Assembly: GCA_023392595.1 (NCBI GenBank)
Contig: JAEVYU010000006.1
Coordinates: 1-19,257, forward strand
Length of the DNA stretch: 19,257 nucleotides
Reading direction: 5' to 3'
Source: Bacillota bacterium
Lineage (GTDB): Bacteria > Bacillota > UBA4882 > UBA8346
Positions 1 to 7,740 of the stretch are shown piece by piece. Position numbers and translations under genes: made by a program. A model generated the notes under the pieces. That model was not told the DNA's origin, made no database searches, and saw only the letters and a program-made list of their open reading frames with translations. Position 1 is the stretch's first letter, and each line of letters starts with the position of its first letter.

Positions 1-43
1 ATGGTATATTCTTTAAACGTTACTTTGTTATTATTTCGTCTTT

Positions 44-241
44 TCATGCCTCTATTTTACTATATTTCATGCCCTTTTTCGATCCCTCACATGCAAAAAA
101 AGAGACTGTCTCTTTTGAGACAGCCCCCTTCTTTGACTTCTTCCGACAATAATATTCTATCACCTTTTTGGTGACTTGGGGTGCCAAAAAAGTGCCGAAG
201 TAAATCAAGCAGAACAGCGCGTTTGGCAGTTCTTTTATATT
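44..241 (-). other. Coding-like open frame without a start, possible gene remnant
   Basis: A 65-codon frame is open on the minus strand after a TGA at 242-244. It encodes a hydrophobic stretch (NALFCLIYFGTFLAP) followed by a very basic tail (KKVIEYYCRKKSKK), like the end of a small membrane protein. I see no credible start codon or ribosome binding site. The frame reads straight through the terminator hairpin at 106-123, so the last third is probably not protein. It may be a decayed gene end or chance. I do not recognise it. Confidence 0.2.
95..128 (-). terminator. Rho-independent terminator, minus strand
   Basis: A perfect 7-bp stem (CTGTCTC at 106-112, GAGACAG at 117-123) with a four-base loop is followed on the minus strand by TCTC and seven T. 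It lies about 220 bp downstream of the HAD phosphatase gene and is the likely end of that transcript. The plus strand has no T-run. Confidence 0.75.
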
Positions 242-351
242 TCAAGCCGATTTTTCTATGGAAGGTTTACACATCATTCTTGACACGACCGAGGAGTTTC
301 AACTGCCGACGGTTATGATACCCGTCCGATTCGGTGTATTTCAGAAAACCT

Positions 352-1017
352 TCACCGGGCCCCCGCATTTTCTTTCAATAACGGAATCACTTGCAAAAGC
401 GACTCGCACTTGGCCCATAGCTTCGCTTCCAACTCTTGATTCGGCTCCGTTAAATCCGGGACCATCACGGCGGCGAAGCCTCCCTGAATCGCCGCGCAAA
501 TCCCATTGACGCTGTCTTCCAAAACCATGCATTCTTCCTTGGGCAATTTCAATTGAGCGGCAGCTTTGTTGAAAATTTCCGGATCGGGTTTCCCCTTGGT
601 CACCATATCGCCGCATACAAACGCATTAAAATAGCTGGTAATACCCGCCAGCTCCAAAAGTCTCATGGCATCTTGGGTATACGTCGCCGTTGCTAAAGAG
701 ACGCCATAATGATTCCCCTTTAAAAACGTCAGCAGCTCCACCAAACCTTTTTTTACCGGAACCCCCTTCGCGGCGATTTCCTGATTAAAATAGCGTGTTT
801 TGACACTACGCAGTTGAAAATAGTCAATCGCCTCGCCAAAGCACTCCTTAAACCGGGCGGCGGCTTCGTCCAACGTCATTCCCCGCAAGGTGCTAAGAAA
901 TTTCTCACCGAAATCCAATCCCTGTTCCTCGCCTACTTTTCCCCAGGCTCTGGCGTTGATTTTCTCCGTATCAAACATTAAACCGTCCATATCAAAAATA
1001 ACTCCGCTGATCCGCAT
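352..1017 (-). CDS. HAD superfamily phosphatase, beta-phosphoglucomutase-like (subfamily IA)
   Basis: The 221-residue protein has all HAD motifs: motif I FDMDGLMFDTE at about 8-18 with nucleophile D9 and acid/base D11, motif II at S107-T112 (SLATAT), the motif III lysine K143 in GKPDPEIF, and motif IV LEDSVNG with D168. Residues about 18-85 form the helical cap of subfamily IA. Such enzymes are cytoplasmic Mg2+-dependent phosphatases or phosphomutases for small phosphosugars or nucleotides; the substrate cannot be read from sequence. The ATG is preceded by AAAGGTGA at a suitable distance. The gene is separated from the transporter operon by about 300 bp and ends before the terminator at 95-128. 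A nucleotide phosphatase role would fit the neighbourhood, but that is inference. Confidence 0.93.
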   Translation of the reverse strand: MRISGVIFDMDGLMFDTEKINARAWGKVGEEQGLDFGEKFLSTLRGMTLDEAAARFKECFGEAIDYFQLRSVKTRYFNQEIAAKGVPVKKGLVELLTFLKGNHYGVSLATATYTQDAMRLLELAGITSYFNAFVCGDMVTKGKPDPEIFNKAAAQLKLPKEECMVLEDSVNGICAAIQGGFAAVMVPDLTEPNQELEAKLWAKCESLLQVIPLLKENAGAR

Positions 1018-1194
1018 AGCCGTTCACCTTTTTTTCATAGGAGGCCGGTTGCAAGGAAAACCTCCCAAACAACAAAATTGAAATAATGGCAATTTACCCC
1101 TATAAAACCTCACTCATCTTACTATTTACCTTCCGGAATAAAAATTATCGACGGTTTCCTCATTTTTATGATTTTATCTATTTTTTGTTCGCTA

Positions 1195-1230
1195 CATAAA
1201 ATAAAAACCCTTCTTTATGACAGGTTTTAT
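1195..1230 (-). terminator. Possible weak terminator of the transporter operon
   Basis: The arms ATAAAACC and GGTTTTTAT (minus strand, one bulged base) enclose a 12-13 base loop and are followed by the T-rich TTTTATTTTATG. The stem is AT-rich and weak. It sits about 100 bp after the last permease gene. The rest of 1018-1325 shows no gene; it must also hold the HAD gene promoter, which I could not place with confidence. Confidence 0.3.
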
Positions 1231-1325
1231 AAAAACTTATCCATCGGGTGATCTCCAAAACAAATATAAGAATGGTTCAAGCGTCTTCGTTCCTATTCAA
1301 GACTGCCAAACCCGGCCGTTCCTGG

Positions 1326-2267
1326 CTATCTTGCTTCCCTGATATAAGGTTTTCCGTTGGCCTTGGGTTCCGAACCCGGTTTCATAAAGAAGGCCAACGC
1401 AATCAAAGTGCACAAGTAAGGCATCATTTGCAGCAGTTGATAAGGAATCGCCCTGTCGACGATTTGTAATTGGAGCTGAAGCGCATCAATGATCGAAAAA
1501 AATATGCAAGCCGCCAATACCCCTTGGGGTTTCCATTTTCCGAAAATAACCGCAGCCAAGGCCACATAACCACGCCCGGATACGACGCCGGATACATACG
1601 AATTGATATATACCGTGGTAAGATAAGCGCCGGCAAAGCCGCACAGCATACCGCAAACACCGCAAGCAAAATATTTCTTCCAGACGATCGGAATGCCAAG
1701 GGTCTCGGCCGCTCTCGGGTATTCGCCGACCGCCCGAAGCGCCAGACCAGCTTTGGTCTTATATAAATAAAACCAGGCAACTCCCACTAAAACCAATGAA
1801 ATATACACCACCACCGAATGACTAAAAAACACCTTTCCGATGAAGGGAATGTCTGATAACAGCGGTACCTTCATCGGGCCCGCCGTAGCCGATGCCAGCA
1901 TCCCGGCATGCTGTTTGGTGGCTGTCGTATACAAAAGCGAGGCCAGCGCCAGTCCCAGGATATTGACCGTATTCCCGACGATGATTTGGTCTGCATTCAG
2001 CTGAATCGTTAAATAGGCATAAATGAAATTCGTAATCAGTCCCGCTAGAATGCCGGTCAACATTCCTAGGTAAGGATTTCTTGTATAACAAGACGTAAGA
2101 AAACCGATGATCGAACCCACGGCCATGATGCCTTCCAATCCGATATTGGTCATTCCGGCCCTTTCCGAGATCATTTCTCCAGTGGCGCCCATCAGAATAA
2201 TCGGTAAAACCCGGAACATCGTCATCAGTATCCCTGCCATAAATCCAACCGATAGGATGTCCTCCAT
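1326..2267 (-). CDS. ABC transporter permease, nucleoside/BMP-type importer, second subunit (NupQ-like)
   Basis: The 313-residue integral membrane protein belongs to the branched-chain/ribose/BMP-type permease family (BPD_transp_2). Its GATGEMISERAGMTNIGLEGIMA segment near residues 28-50 is typical of the shorter permease of nucleoside importers, and the remainder is a run of hydrophobic helices with GRGYVALAAVIFGKWKP near 230-246. It would form the membrane channel with the product of 2269-3366, driven by the ATPase of 3347-4867 and fed by the BMP protein. The ATG follows the stop of the preceding permease gene by one base, and its ribosome site GGTGGAGG lies inside that gene's end, so translation is probably coupled. 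It is the last gene of the operon. Confidence 0.93.
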   Translation of the reverse strand: MEDILSVGFMAGILMTMFRVLPIILMGATGEMISERAGMTNIGLEGIMAVGSIIGFLTSCYTRNPYLGMLTGILAGLITNFIYAYLTIQLNADQIIVGNTVNILGLALASLLYTTATKQHAGMLASATAGPMKVPLLSDIPFIGKVFFSHSVVVYISLVLVGVAWFYLYKTKAGLALRAVGEYPRAAETLGIPIVWKKYFACGVCGMLCGFAGAYLTTVYINSYVSGVVSGRGYVALAAVIFGKWKPQGVLAACIFFSIIDALQLQLQIVDRAIPYQLLQMMPYLCTLIALAFFMKPGSEPKANGKPYIREAR

Positions 2268-2268
2268 C

Positions 2269-3366
2269 TTATACCTCCACCTTTTTCCCTTTTTGACTTT
2301 CAGGCATTTTCTTGATTTTCAATTTCCCGAATAGATTCCAATTCTCTTTATCCACCAGCACACTGCCTGAAACCACAAAAATAATGATCATCCCCTGTAG
2401 AATGTCAGCGATGGAAGAAGGCACATTGGTCATCAGTTCCATAGTGTTTGAACCGACATCCAACCCGGCGAAAAACAACGCAGCGCAAAACACTCCGACC
2501 GGATGCAACTGGCCGATAAGCGCGATCGCGATCCCGTCAAAACCAAAATTAGCACAAAAGCCGTCCAGAATTTTAAATTGAGTCCCCAATAACTCAACCG
2601 TTCCGGCTAGCCCCCCGAGCGCCCCCGATACGGCCATCGCCGTGATTATATACTGTTTTACATGGATGCCGTTATATCGTGAGGCTATTTCATTGATGCC
2701 GACCGCCCGGAACTTTATGCCCAAGGAGGTGTGAAACAACAAATAATACACCAGGATTACACCAAAGATCGCAATGAACAAGCCGGCATGCAGGCGGGTG
2801 CCGTCAAATAAGATTGGAAGGTGCGCCTTTTCGAGAATTTTTTCAGTTTGTGGTATCCGGCTGGATTGTGCTTCCAGCGGGCCAGAATACAAATACTGAA
2901 CCCAAAAAAACGCAATATAATTCATGAGCAAAGTTGAAACGATTTCATTAACCTTCCGGTAAGCTTTCAACCAACCGGCTATCGCCCCCCAGAACGCTCC
3001 GGCAATCATTCCGCAGGCAATCGCGCCCAAAATAATTATCCATCCGCTGAAGGCGGAGAAGGCATTAGCAAATACCGAGGCAGCCATGGCCCCCATAATC
3101 AACTGTCCGTCCACTCCGATGGTATAAACGCCGCTTTTATAGGCAAAGGTTACCGCCAGCCCGGTAAAAATGAAAGGAATGGCCGAAACCAACAACTCGC
3201 TGAAATTATTAAAAGAACCTACCATACCATCAAACATATACCCATAAGCTTCCCAAGGATCGTTCCCGGTCAGGATGACGATGAAAATCCCCAAAACAAG
3301 GGCAGCCAATGCAGCTCCCACGGGGATGAAGGCTTTTTGATAGGATTTAGGCGTTAATGGTTTCAA
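2269..3366 (-). CDS. ABC transporter permease, nucleoside/BMP-type importer, first subunit (NupP-like)
   Basis: The 365-residue polytopic membrane protein is the longer permease of the pair. It starts with a short cytoplasmic segment and a helix at about 13-33, then a periplasmic/extracytoplasmic loop. The GLAVTFAYKSGVYTIGVDGQLIMGA segment near 70-95 is the signature of BMP-associated permeases, and FGFDGIAIALIGQLHPVGV lies near 273-292. The start is TTG, chosen because GGGAGG lies nine bases upstream and no better in-frame start is seen. The gene overlaps the end of the ATPase gene by 20 bp in another frame, a sign of translational coupling. The protein ends in a basic cytoplasmic tail. Confidence 0.93.
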   Translation of the reverse strand: MKPLTPKSYQKAFIPVGAALAALVLGIFIVILTGNDPWEAYGYMFDGMVGSFNNFSELLVSAIPFIFTGLAVTFAYKSGVYTIGVDGQLIMGAMAASVFANAFSAFSGWIIILGAIACGMIAGAFWGAIAGWLKAYRKVNEIVSTLLMNYIAFFWVQYLYSGPLEAQSSRIPQTEKILEKAHLPILFDGTRLHAGLFIAIFGVILVYYLLFHTSLGIKFRAVGINEIASRYNGIHVKQYIITAMAVSGALGGLAGTVELLGTQFKILDGFCANFGFDGIAIALIGQLHPVGVFCAALFFAGLDVGSNTMELMTNVPSSIADILQGMIIIFVVSGSVLVDKENWNLFGKLKIKKMPESQKGKKVEV

Positions 3367-4867
3367 AACGCTTTCCTCCCATCATCGAAGATATTCTGGC
3401 CATATTAGGCTGCTTTCCGGAAACCTCGCCCATAATCCGGCCTTCATACATCACGACGATCCGGTCCGAAAGCTTGATGATCTCATCGATATCCGCTGAA
3501 ACGATCAGGATGGCGCAACCTCTGTCTCTTGCCCTCATCAGACAATCGTAAACAAATCGGGCCGCTCCGATATCAAGACCCCGGGTGGGATTCATCGCCA
3601 CAATAAAACGGGGATTCCGCTCCAATTCCCTGGCCAAGATCACTTTCTGCTGGTTTCCGCCGGAAAGCACCCTGACCGCATCGTCCATCCCGGAACAACG
3701 GATATCATATTTTTCTTTCATCCGTAAAGCATATCGCCTAATCGCTTTTTTCTTTAAAAACCAGCCGCGCGCCAGGGAAAATTTATTTTGCTCCAAATCT
3801 TTAATCAATAAATTCTCCTTAATTTCCATATCGCCGATCAATCCCATTTTGTTCCGATCCTCCGGGATATGCGCTACCCCGTTCTTGATGAAATCCCCCA
3901 CCCCGAAATGGTTGGCATTTTGACCTTGATAAATTCTTGCGCCTTGATCCGGCTTATGCAGTCCAGTCAATATTTCTGCAAGCTGACTTTGGCCATTGCC
4001 GTCAATTCCGGCCACGCCAAGAATTTCCCCGCTTTTGATTTGAAGGTTGATATCGCCGAGACCGCTATGTTTACTGTTTTTATGGAAGGAAACCGCTTTT
4101 AGTTCGCAAACGATTTCCCGGCTTGCTTCCCTTTTATCATAGGCTTTTTCAACGGTCTTTTCGCCGATCATCAGTCCGGCCAGTTCTTCGCCGGAGTAAT
4201 CTCCCGGATCGAGGGTGGCAATGGTTTTCCCATGTCTCAAAACCGTTACCCGATCCGATATTTCCATGACTTCCTTCAATTTGTGGGAAATGAAGATCAC
4301 CGATTTGTTCTTTTCTTTTAATTTCCGGATTATTTTAAAAAGCCCTCCGGCTTCCTCATCCGTTAAAACCGAGGTGGGTTCGTCTAAAATCAACAATTGG
4401 GCATCATTAAACAGGGCCTTGATGATTTCCACTTTCTGCTGCTGACCGACGGAAAGGGTGTTCACCCGCGCGTCCACAGCCACTCGTAGGTCATAAGCTT
4501 CCTGAATCTGCAATACCTTTATCAACACAGACTCTTTGTTCAACAAGAGCCCCTTTTGATCAAGTCCGCAGAGCATGATATTTTCCAGCACCGTCATGGC
4601 TTCAATTAGCATGAAATGCTGATGGACCATGGCAATCCCTAATTGTCTAGCCTTTTGCGGTGATTCAATTTTCTGCCTTTCATTGTTATAAATGACTTCT
4701 CCGGATGTCGGTTGATACAGCCCCGATAGAATGTTCATCAACGTGCTCTTGCCGGCCCCGTTTTCCCCTAAAAGAGTATGCACCTCGCCTTCCGTCACCC
4801 GAAGGCAGACCTGGTTTAACGCATAGAAGTCCTTAAATCTTTTCGTGATGTTCTCCAGTATCAGCAT
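3347..4867 (-). CDS. ABC transporter ATPase with two nucleotide-binding domains, nucleoside/BMP-type importer (NupO/YufO-like)
   Basis: The 506-residue cytoplasmic ATPase has two fused ABC domains, as in RbsA and YufO. Domain 1 (about 1-225) is complete: Walker A GENGAGKST at 34-42, Q-loop near 84, signature LSVGQQQ at 138-144, Walker B LLILDEP at 158-164, H-loop histidine H195. Domain 2 (about 250-500) keeps the signature LSGGNQQKV at 401-409 and PTRGLD near 427-432, but its P-loop reads GIDGNGQS at 287-294, with glutamine in place of lysine, and its Walker B reads MNPT. Such degeneracy in the second domain is usual in this family, so this is not damage. The ATG is preceded by AAAGGATG. A long hairpin separates this gene from the binding-protein gene upstream. 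Confidence 0.95.
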   Translation of the reverse strand: MLILENITKRFKDFYALNQVCLRVTEGEVHTLLGENGAGKSTLMNILSGLYQPTSGEVIYNNERQKIESPQKARQLGIAMVHQHFMLIEAMTVLENIMLCGLDQKGLLLNKESVLIKVLQIQEAYDLRVAVDARVNTLSVGQQQKVEIIKALFNDAQLLILDEPTSVLTDEEAGGLFKIIRKLKEKNKSVIFISHKLKEVMEISDRVTVLRHGKTIATLDPGDYSGEELAGLMIGEKTVEKAYDKREASREIVCELKAVSFHKNSKHSGLGDINLQIKSGEILGVAGIDGNGQSQLAEILTGLHKPDQGARIYQGQNANHFGVGDFIKNGVAHIPEDRNKMGLIGDMEIKENLLIKDLEQNKFSLARGWFLKKKAIRRYALRMKEKYDIRCSGMDDAVRVLSGGNQQKVILARELERNPRFIVAMNPTRGLDIGAARFVYDCLMRARDRGCAILIVSADIDEIIKLSDRIVVMYEGRIMGEVSGKQPNMARISSMMGGKRFETINA

Positions 4868-4901
4868 GACTCTGCATCCTTTGTTTTCTTACTCGTTAAC
4901 C

Positions 4902-4932
4902 CCCAATAAGCGGCCTTAGGCCGCTTATTGGG
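4902..4932 (-). promoter_or_regulatory. Perfect 14-bp hairpin between binding-protein and ATPase genes
   Basis: CCCAATAAGCGGCC (4902-4915) and GGCCGCTTATTGGG (4919-4932) pair perfectly around a three-base loop. Neither strand has a T-run after it, so a complete Rho-independent stop is unlikely. Position suggests an intercistronic stem that protects the 3' end of the upstream binding-protein mRNA or lowers read-through, giving more binding protein than ATPase and permease, as known for other ABC importers. The role is inference; the structure is seen. Confidence 0.7.
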
Positions 4933-4956
4933 ATACTGTCCCCGCCAAAAACGCGC

Positions 4957-5958
4957 CTAGTTGGTATAACTCTTGACATTAATTTTACCGCTGGTGATCT
5001 TGGCAATAACATCGCTCACGATCGCGCGATCCTTGGCGCTGAATATGCCGTTGTATTTACCGACACTGCAGGACCCCCCGCTTTCAAAGCCTTTGACGAC
5101 ATATCCGCCTTTGAAGGTTCCCTCATAAGCCGCTTTCATCGCCGCATAGATTAACATTTCATTGCTCTGGATGATACTGGTAATGGTGGCTTTCGGAGAA
5201 ACCGCCAGGGCTTCCGAAGGCTGTGCGATAAAATAGACCGCCTTGGCGCTTTCGCATGCTTGCCGGACCCCGGAATCAACACCGCTAGCAAAACTAAAAA
5301 TGACATCGGCATTTTTGGCGCTAATCATCGAAAGGCCGATTTCTTTTCCCTTGGCCACATCGGTCCAGGAACCGGACATCACCGAAGTGTAGCGGATATC
5401 CTTGTTAATGTATTTGGCGCCCGCTTCCATGGTTTTGCTTGCTTTGAGGATTTCGGCCGATTCCTCGCCGCCTACAAAGCCGATGGAATGGGTCTTGGTT
5501 TGGAGTGCCGAGATTACCCCCGCCACAAATCCGATTTCCGCGTTATTCTGCGACATGGACATGACGTTAGGGCCGACATAGCTGCCGTCGATTGCGGCAA
5601 AATCGATTTTGGGGTACTTCTTGGAAAGCTGAGCATAAGCATCGGAAACGTTGGTGTCCGGTGAAATGACCAAATTGACGCCGGCGTCGCAGTATTTTTT
5701 GATCGTTGATACGATATTGCCGGTTGCCACATTTTCAATCGTAAAGGTTTTAATATTTTTAAATTTTGCCGCCGAATCCTTAAAGCCCTTATAGCAATTA
5801 CTGCCCCACCCACCATCTTCAAACGGAGCCACCGAAACATAGGCAACCTTGAAAACCCCTTTGCCGGCGGCATTGCCACTCCCTGCAAATCCATACCACA
5901 TGATGCCCGTGATCGCTAAAGCCATGATGAACCTTTTGAAACCGTTCATTTTTTCCAT
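4957..5958 (-). CDS. BMP-family (PnrA/Med-like) substrate-binding protein of an ABC importer, exported
   Basis: The 333-residue protein has a Sec signal peptide at about 1-31 (basic start, hydrophobic MALAITGIMWYGFAG, likely cut after GNAA) and a BMP-type periplasmic-binding fold: KVAYVSVAPFEDGGWG near 36-51, FAAIDGSYV, SQNNAEIGFVAGVISAL, GFVGGEE and the C-terminal GKYNGIF region. Family members bind purine nucleosides or related ligands. A GTG is possible nine bases further upstream, but GAGGTG lies six bases before the ATG at 5958 and would overlap that GTG, so I chose the ATG. There is no lipobox cysteine, unlike most Gram-positive members. The gene starts about 20 bp after the amidohydrolase stop. 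Confidence 0.93.
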   Translation of the reverse strand: MEKMNGFKRFIMALAITGIMWYGFAGSGNAAGKGVFKVAYVSVAPFEDGGWGSNCYKGFKDSAAKFKNIKTFTIENVATGNIVSTIKKYCDAGVNLVISPDTNVSDAYAQLSKKYPKIDFAAIDGSYVGPNVMSMSQNNAEIGFVAGVISALQTKTHSIGFVGGEESAEILKASKTMEAGAKYINKDIRYTSVMSGSWTDVAKGKEIGLSMISAKNADVIFSFASGVDSGVRQACESAKAVYFIAQPSEALAVSPKATITSIIQSNEMLIYAAMKAAYEGTFKGGYVVKGFESGGSCSVGKYNGIFSAKDRAIVSDVIAKITSGKINVKSYTN

Positions 5959-5977
5959 GATGTGCACCTCATTTTTA

Positions 5978-7333
5978 TTATTGGATTGGTTTTAAAATAT
6001 TTTGTTGATGCAATTTACGCCGTCGCATCCAATCAACACCCTGTTCTTGCGCGGCCTCCATAACTTCCGCTTCGTCCACTTTCGTTGCTCTTCCATTTTG
6101 TAACAGTATCTCGCCTTGCACCAGAACCGTATCGACATTGCTGCCTCGGGCCGAGAACACCATATTCCACAACAGGTTGGTCTCATTTTCTTCCCAATAG
6201 ACCGGCTGGAGGTTGGGACTAAAACAATCGACCAGGATCAAGTCAGCGCTTTTCCCCGCTTCAATGGAACCAATTTCCGCCTCCATATTCAAGGATCGGG
6301 CTCCGTTGATCGTCGCCATCCGCAACATTTCCTTGGCGCTCAAAACCAGCGCATCACAATGCGTGGCCTTTTGAATCAGCGAAGCGAACTTCATTTCCTG
6401 AAATAAATCCATACTGTTATTGTCGATAGGCCCATCCGTCCCTAGGGAAACATTGATCCCCTTGGCTCGCATTTTAGGAATCGGGGCCACGCCGCAACCG
6501 AGCTTAGCCGCTGAGATCGGACAATGAGCCAAGCTCGTTCCGGTATCCGCCATTTTTTGCATATCCTTTTCATGAATCCATACGCAGTGAGCCAACAACG
6601 TCTTTTCTCCCAGCAATCCTCTTTGCTCCAACACATCAATGGTTGATTGACCGAACTTCCGGATCACCGTCTGTTCTTCTTCCAATTGTTCGCAACCGTG
6701 AGTATGGATTCCCACGCCGTATTCCTTCTGCAGTCTGACCGCAGCTTGATACATCTGTCCACTGCAGTAAAAAAGGTCTTCCAGGCCTGCCCAAACACGA
6801 ATTCGACCGTTTTGACTCATATGAAGCCTTTTAATGGCCTCTTCATTCGACGCCGTCGATTCAAAGAAGGTATAGGGCGAAATGTCGGCCGCATAAGGAG
6901 CCAAATGAAGCCTAATCCCAAGCTCGCCGGCTGCCTCGGCGCTACGGTCCATGAATCGATACATGTCCATAATTGTAGTTGTGCCGTTCTTCAGGCACTC
7001 CAGATAACAAAGGCGCGCCGCGTGGTAGGCGTCTTCCTCCGTACAAGCCCTGTGCTCCAGATCGTACTCCGGGAGCCATTCAATCAATCTTTTATTTTCG
7101 GCGACCCCTTTGATCAGGCTGGAATGGTTATGGGTGTCGATCAACCCCGGCAGCAACGCCATTCTGTTTTTTCCGTCGATGATCTCATCCGCGCCAAGGG
7201 GAACCGGGATCTCTTCTTTTTCCCCAACGCGCCGAATGATCCCGTTCTCTATAACCACCGTGCCGTTTTTAATAATCCGATCCGCCGCGTCCACCGTAAA
7301 GATGATCACGTTCGTTATGACCTTGCAATTCAA
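5978..7333 (-). CDS. Zn-type amidohydrolase/deaminase, ATZ/TRZ-MtaD-SsnA group
   Basis: The 451-residue cytoplasmic enzyme has the amidohydrolase layout: a small beta domain formed by both ends and a metal-dependent TIM barrel. Metal and catalytic residues are visible: H68 and H70 (DTHNH), H212 and E215 (IHTHGCE), H249 (LLAHC), H270 (AHCPISAAKLGCGVAP) and D300 (LGTDGPIDNNSMDL). The set matches S-adenosylhomocysteine/methylthioadenosine, guanine and related deaminases, which hydrolyse an amino group from a purine or similar ring. The exact substrate is open. A purine-nucleoside product or base is favoured by the importer genes that follow. The start is TTG: an in-frame TAA lies just upstream, and CGGGGA sits about 12 bases before it, slightly far. 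It is the first gene of the operon and diverges from the PucR regulator. Confidence 0.92.
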   Translation of the reverse strand: MNCKVITNVIIFTVDAADRIIKNGTVVIENGIIRRVGEKEEIPVPLGADEIIDGKNRMALLPGLIDTHNHSSLIKGVAENKRLIEWLPEYDLEHRACTEEDAYHAARLCYLECLKNGTTTIMDMYRFMDRSAEAAGELGIRLHLAPYAADISPYTFFESTASNEEAIKRLHMSQNGRIRVWAGLEDLFYCSGQMYQAAVRLQKEYGVGIHTHGCEQLEEEQTVIRKFGQSTIDVLEQRGLLGEKTLLAHCVWIHEKDMQKMADTGTSLAHCPISAAKLGCGVAPIPKMRAKGINVSLGTDGPIDNNSMDLFQEMKFASLIQKATHCDALVLSAKEMLRMATINGARSLNMEAEIGSIEAGKSADLILVDCFSPNLQPVYWEENETNLLWNMVFSARGSNVDTVLVQGEILLQNGRATKVDEAEVMEAAQEQGVDWMRRRKLHQQNILKPIQ

Positions 7334-7423
7334 TGATTATCATATCCCCGTTTTAAATTTAACCCACCGCCTCGGCTGAAAATTGCCGTTGCGGCCATCG
7401 TTTTGTTTTCTGATCATTCCTTT

Positions 7424-7513
7424 TTAAGCTGCCGCCGCGACTCCCGCTCCTTTCACCAGCGATCGAAACTCAACCCCACCGGTTTCATCCGGGATTGAGA
7501 TCATCAGCGTCAT
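7424..7513 (-). CDS. Possible 29-codon leader ORF upstream of the amidohydrolase operon
   Basis: An ATG-started frame in the operon leader encodes a peptide ending SLVKGAGVAAAA. Its composition looks protein-like, but no ribosome binding site precedes the start, and nothing is recognised. A second short frame (7330-7398, 22 codons) has a TGA that overlaps the TTG start of the amidohydrolase as TTGA, an arrangement that permits coupled re-initiation. Both are speculative. Confidence 0.2.
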   Translation of the reverse strand: MTLMISIPDETGGVEFRSLVKGAGVAAAA

Positions 7514-7594
7514 CACATATTACATATTGATTACATTTGCGCCATTCCCGAAGCTAATCGTTTCTTTGGTTCGCCAGTAAAAACAATTTTTCGC

Positions 7595-7608
7595 ATGTTA
7601 TATAACAT
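7595..7608. promoter_or_regulatory. Palindrome in the divergent control region, candidate operator
   Basis: ATGTTATATAACAT is a perfect 14-bp palindrome. Around it, TTACAT-like half sites recur (near 7519, 7530, 7613 and 7645). It lies between the amidohydrolase operon and the regulator gene, about 60 bp upstream of the regulator's -35 box, where an operator for a divergent regulator is expected. The rest of 7334-7731 holds the regulator promoter and leader. I found no convincing -10/-35 pair for the minus-strand operon, which would agree with a need for an activator. Confidence 0.4.
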
Positions 7609-7667
7609 ATAAATTACATTAACATAACACTAATGATTATTCAACTTACATGTTGTCTAAAAATCAA

Positions 7668-7696
7668 TTGTTTTTTAGTATATGATGTACTATAAT
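7668..7696 (+). promoter_or_regulatory. Sigma-A-type promoter of the pucR-like gene
   Basis: TTGTTT at 7668-7673 and a perfect TATAAT at 7691-7696 are separated by 17 bp. Transcription would start about 7703, some 38 bases before the chosen start codon. Confidence 0.75.
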
Positions 7697-7740
7697 TAAA
7701 ACAATGACCTTGGCGATAGGCGCTAAAAGGGATGATACTT

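Noticed and set aside
3900..4020. Glutamine for lysine in the second Walker A of the ATPase as a damaging mutation
   Set aside because: The second domain of this transporter family commonly has a degenerate P-loop (GxDGNGQS), so it is normal.
6647..7336. 229-codon open frame on the plus strand
   Set aside because: It lies fully opposite the amidohydrolase, whose motifs are complete. It has no domain-like features or ribosome binding site.
7334..7731. Purine riboswitch in the leader of the amidohydrolase operon
   Set aside because: I could not find the conserved three-way junction core or a terminator/antiterminator pair on the minus strand.
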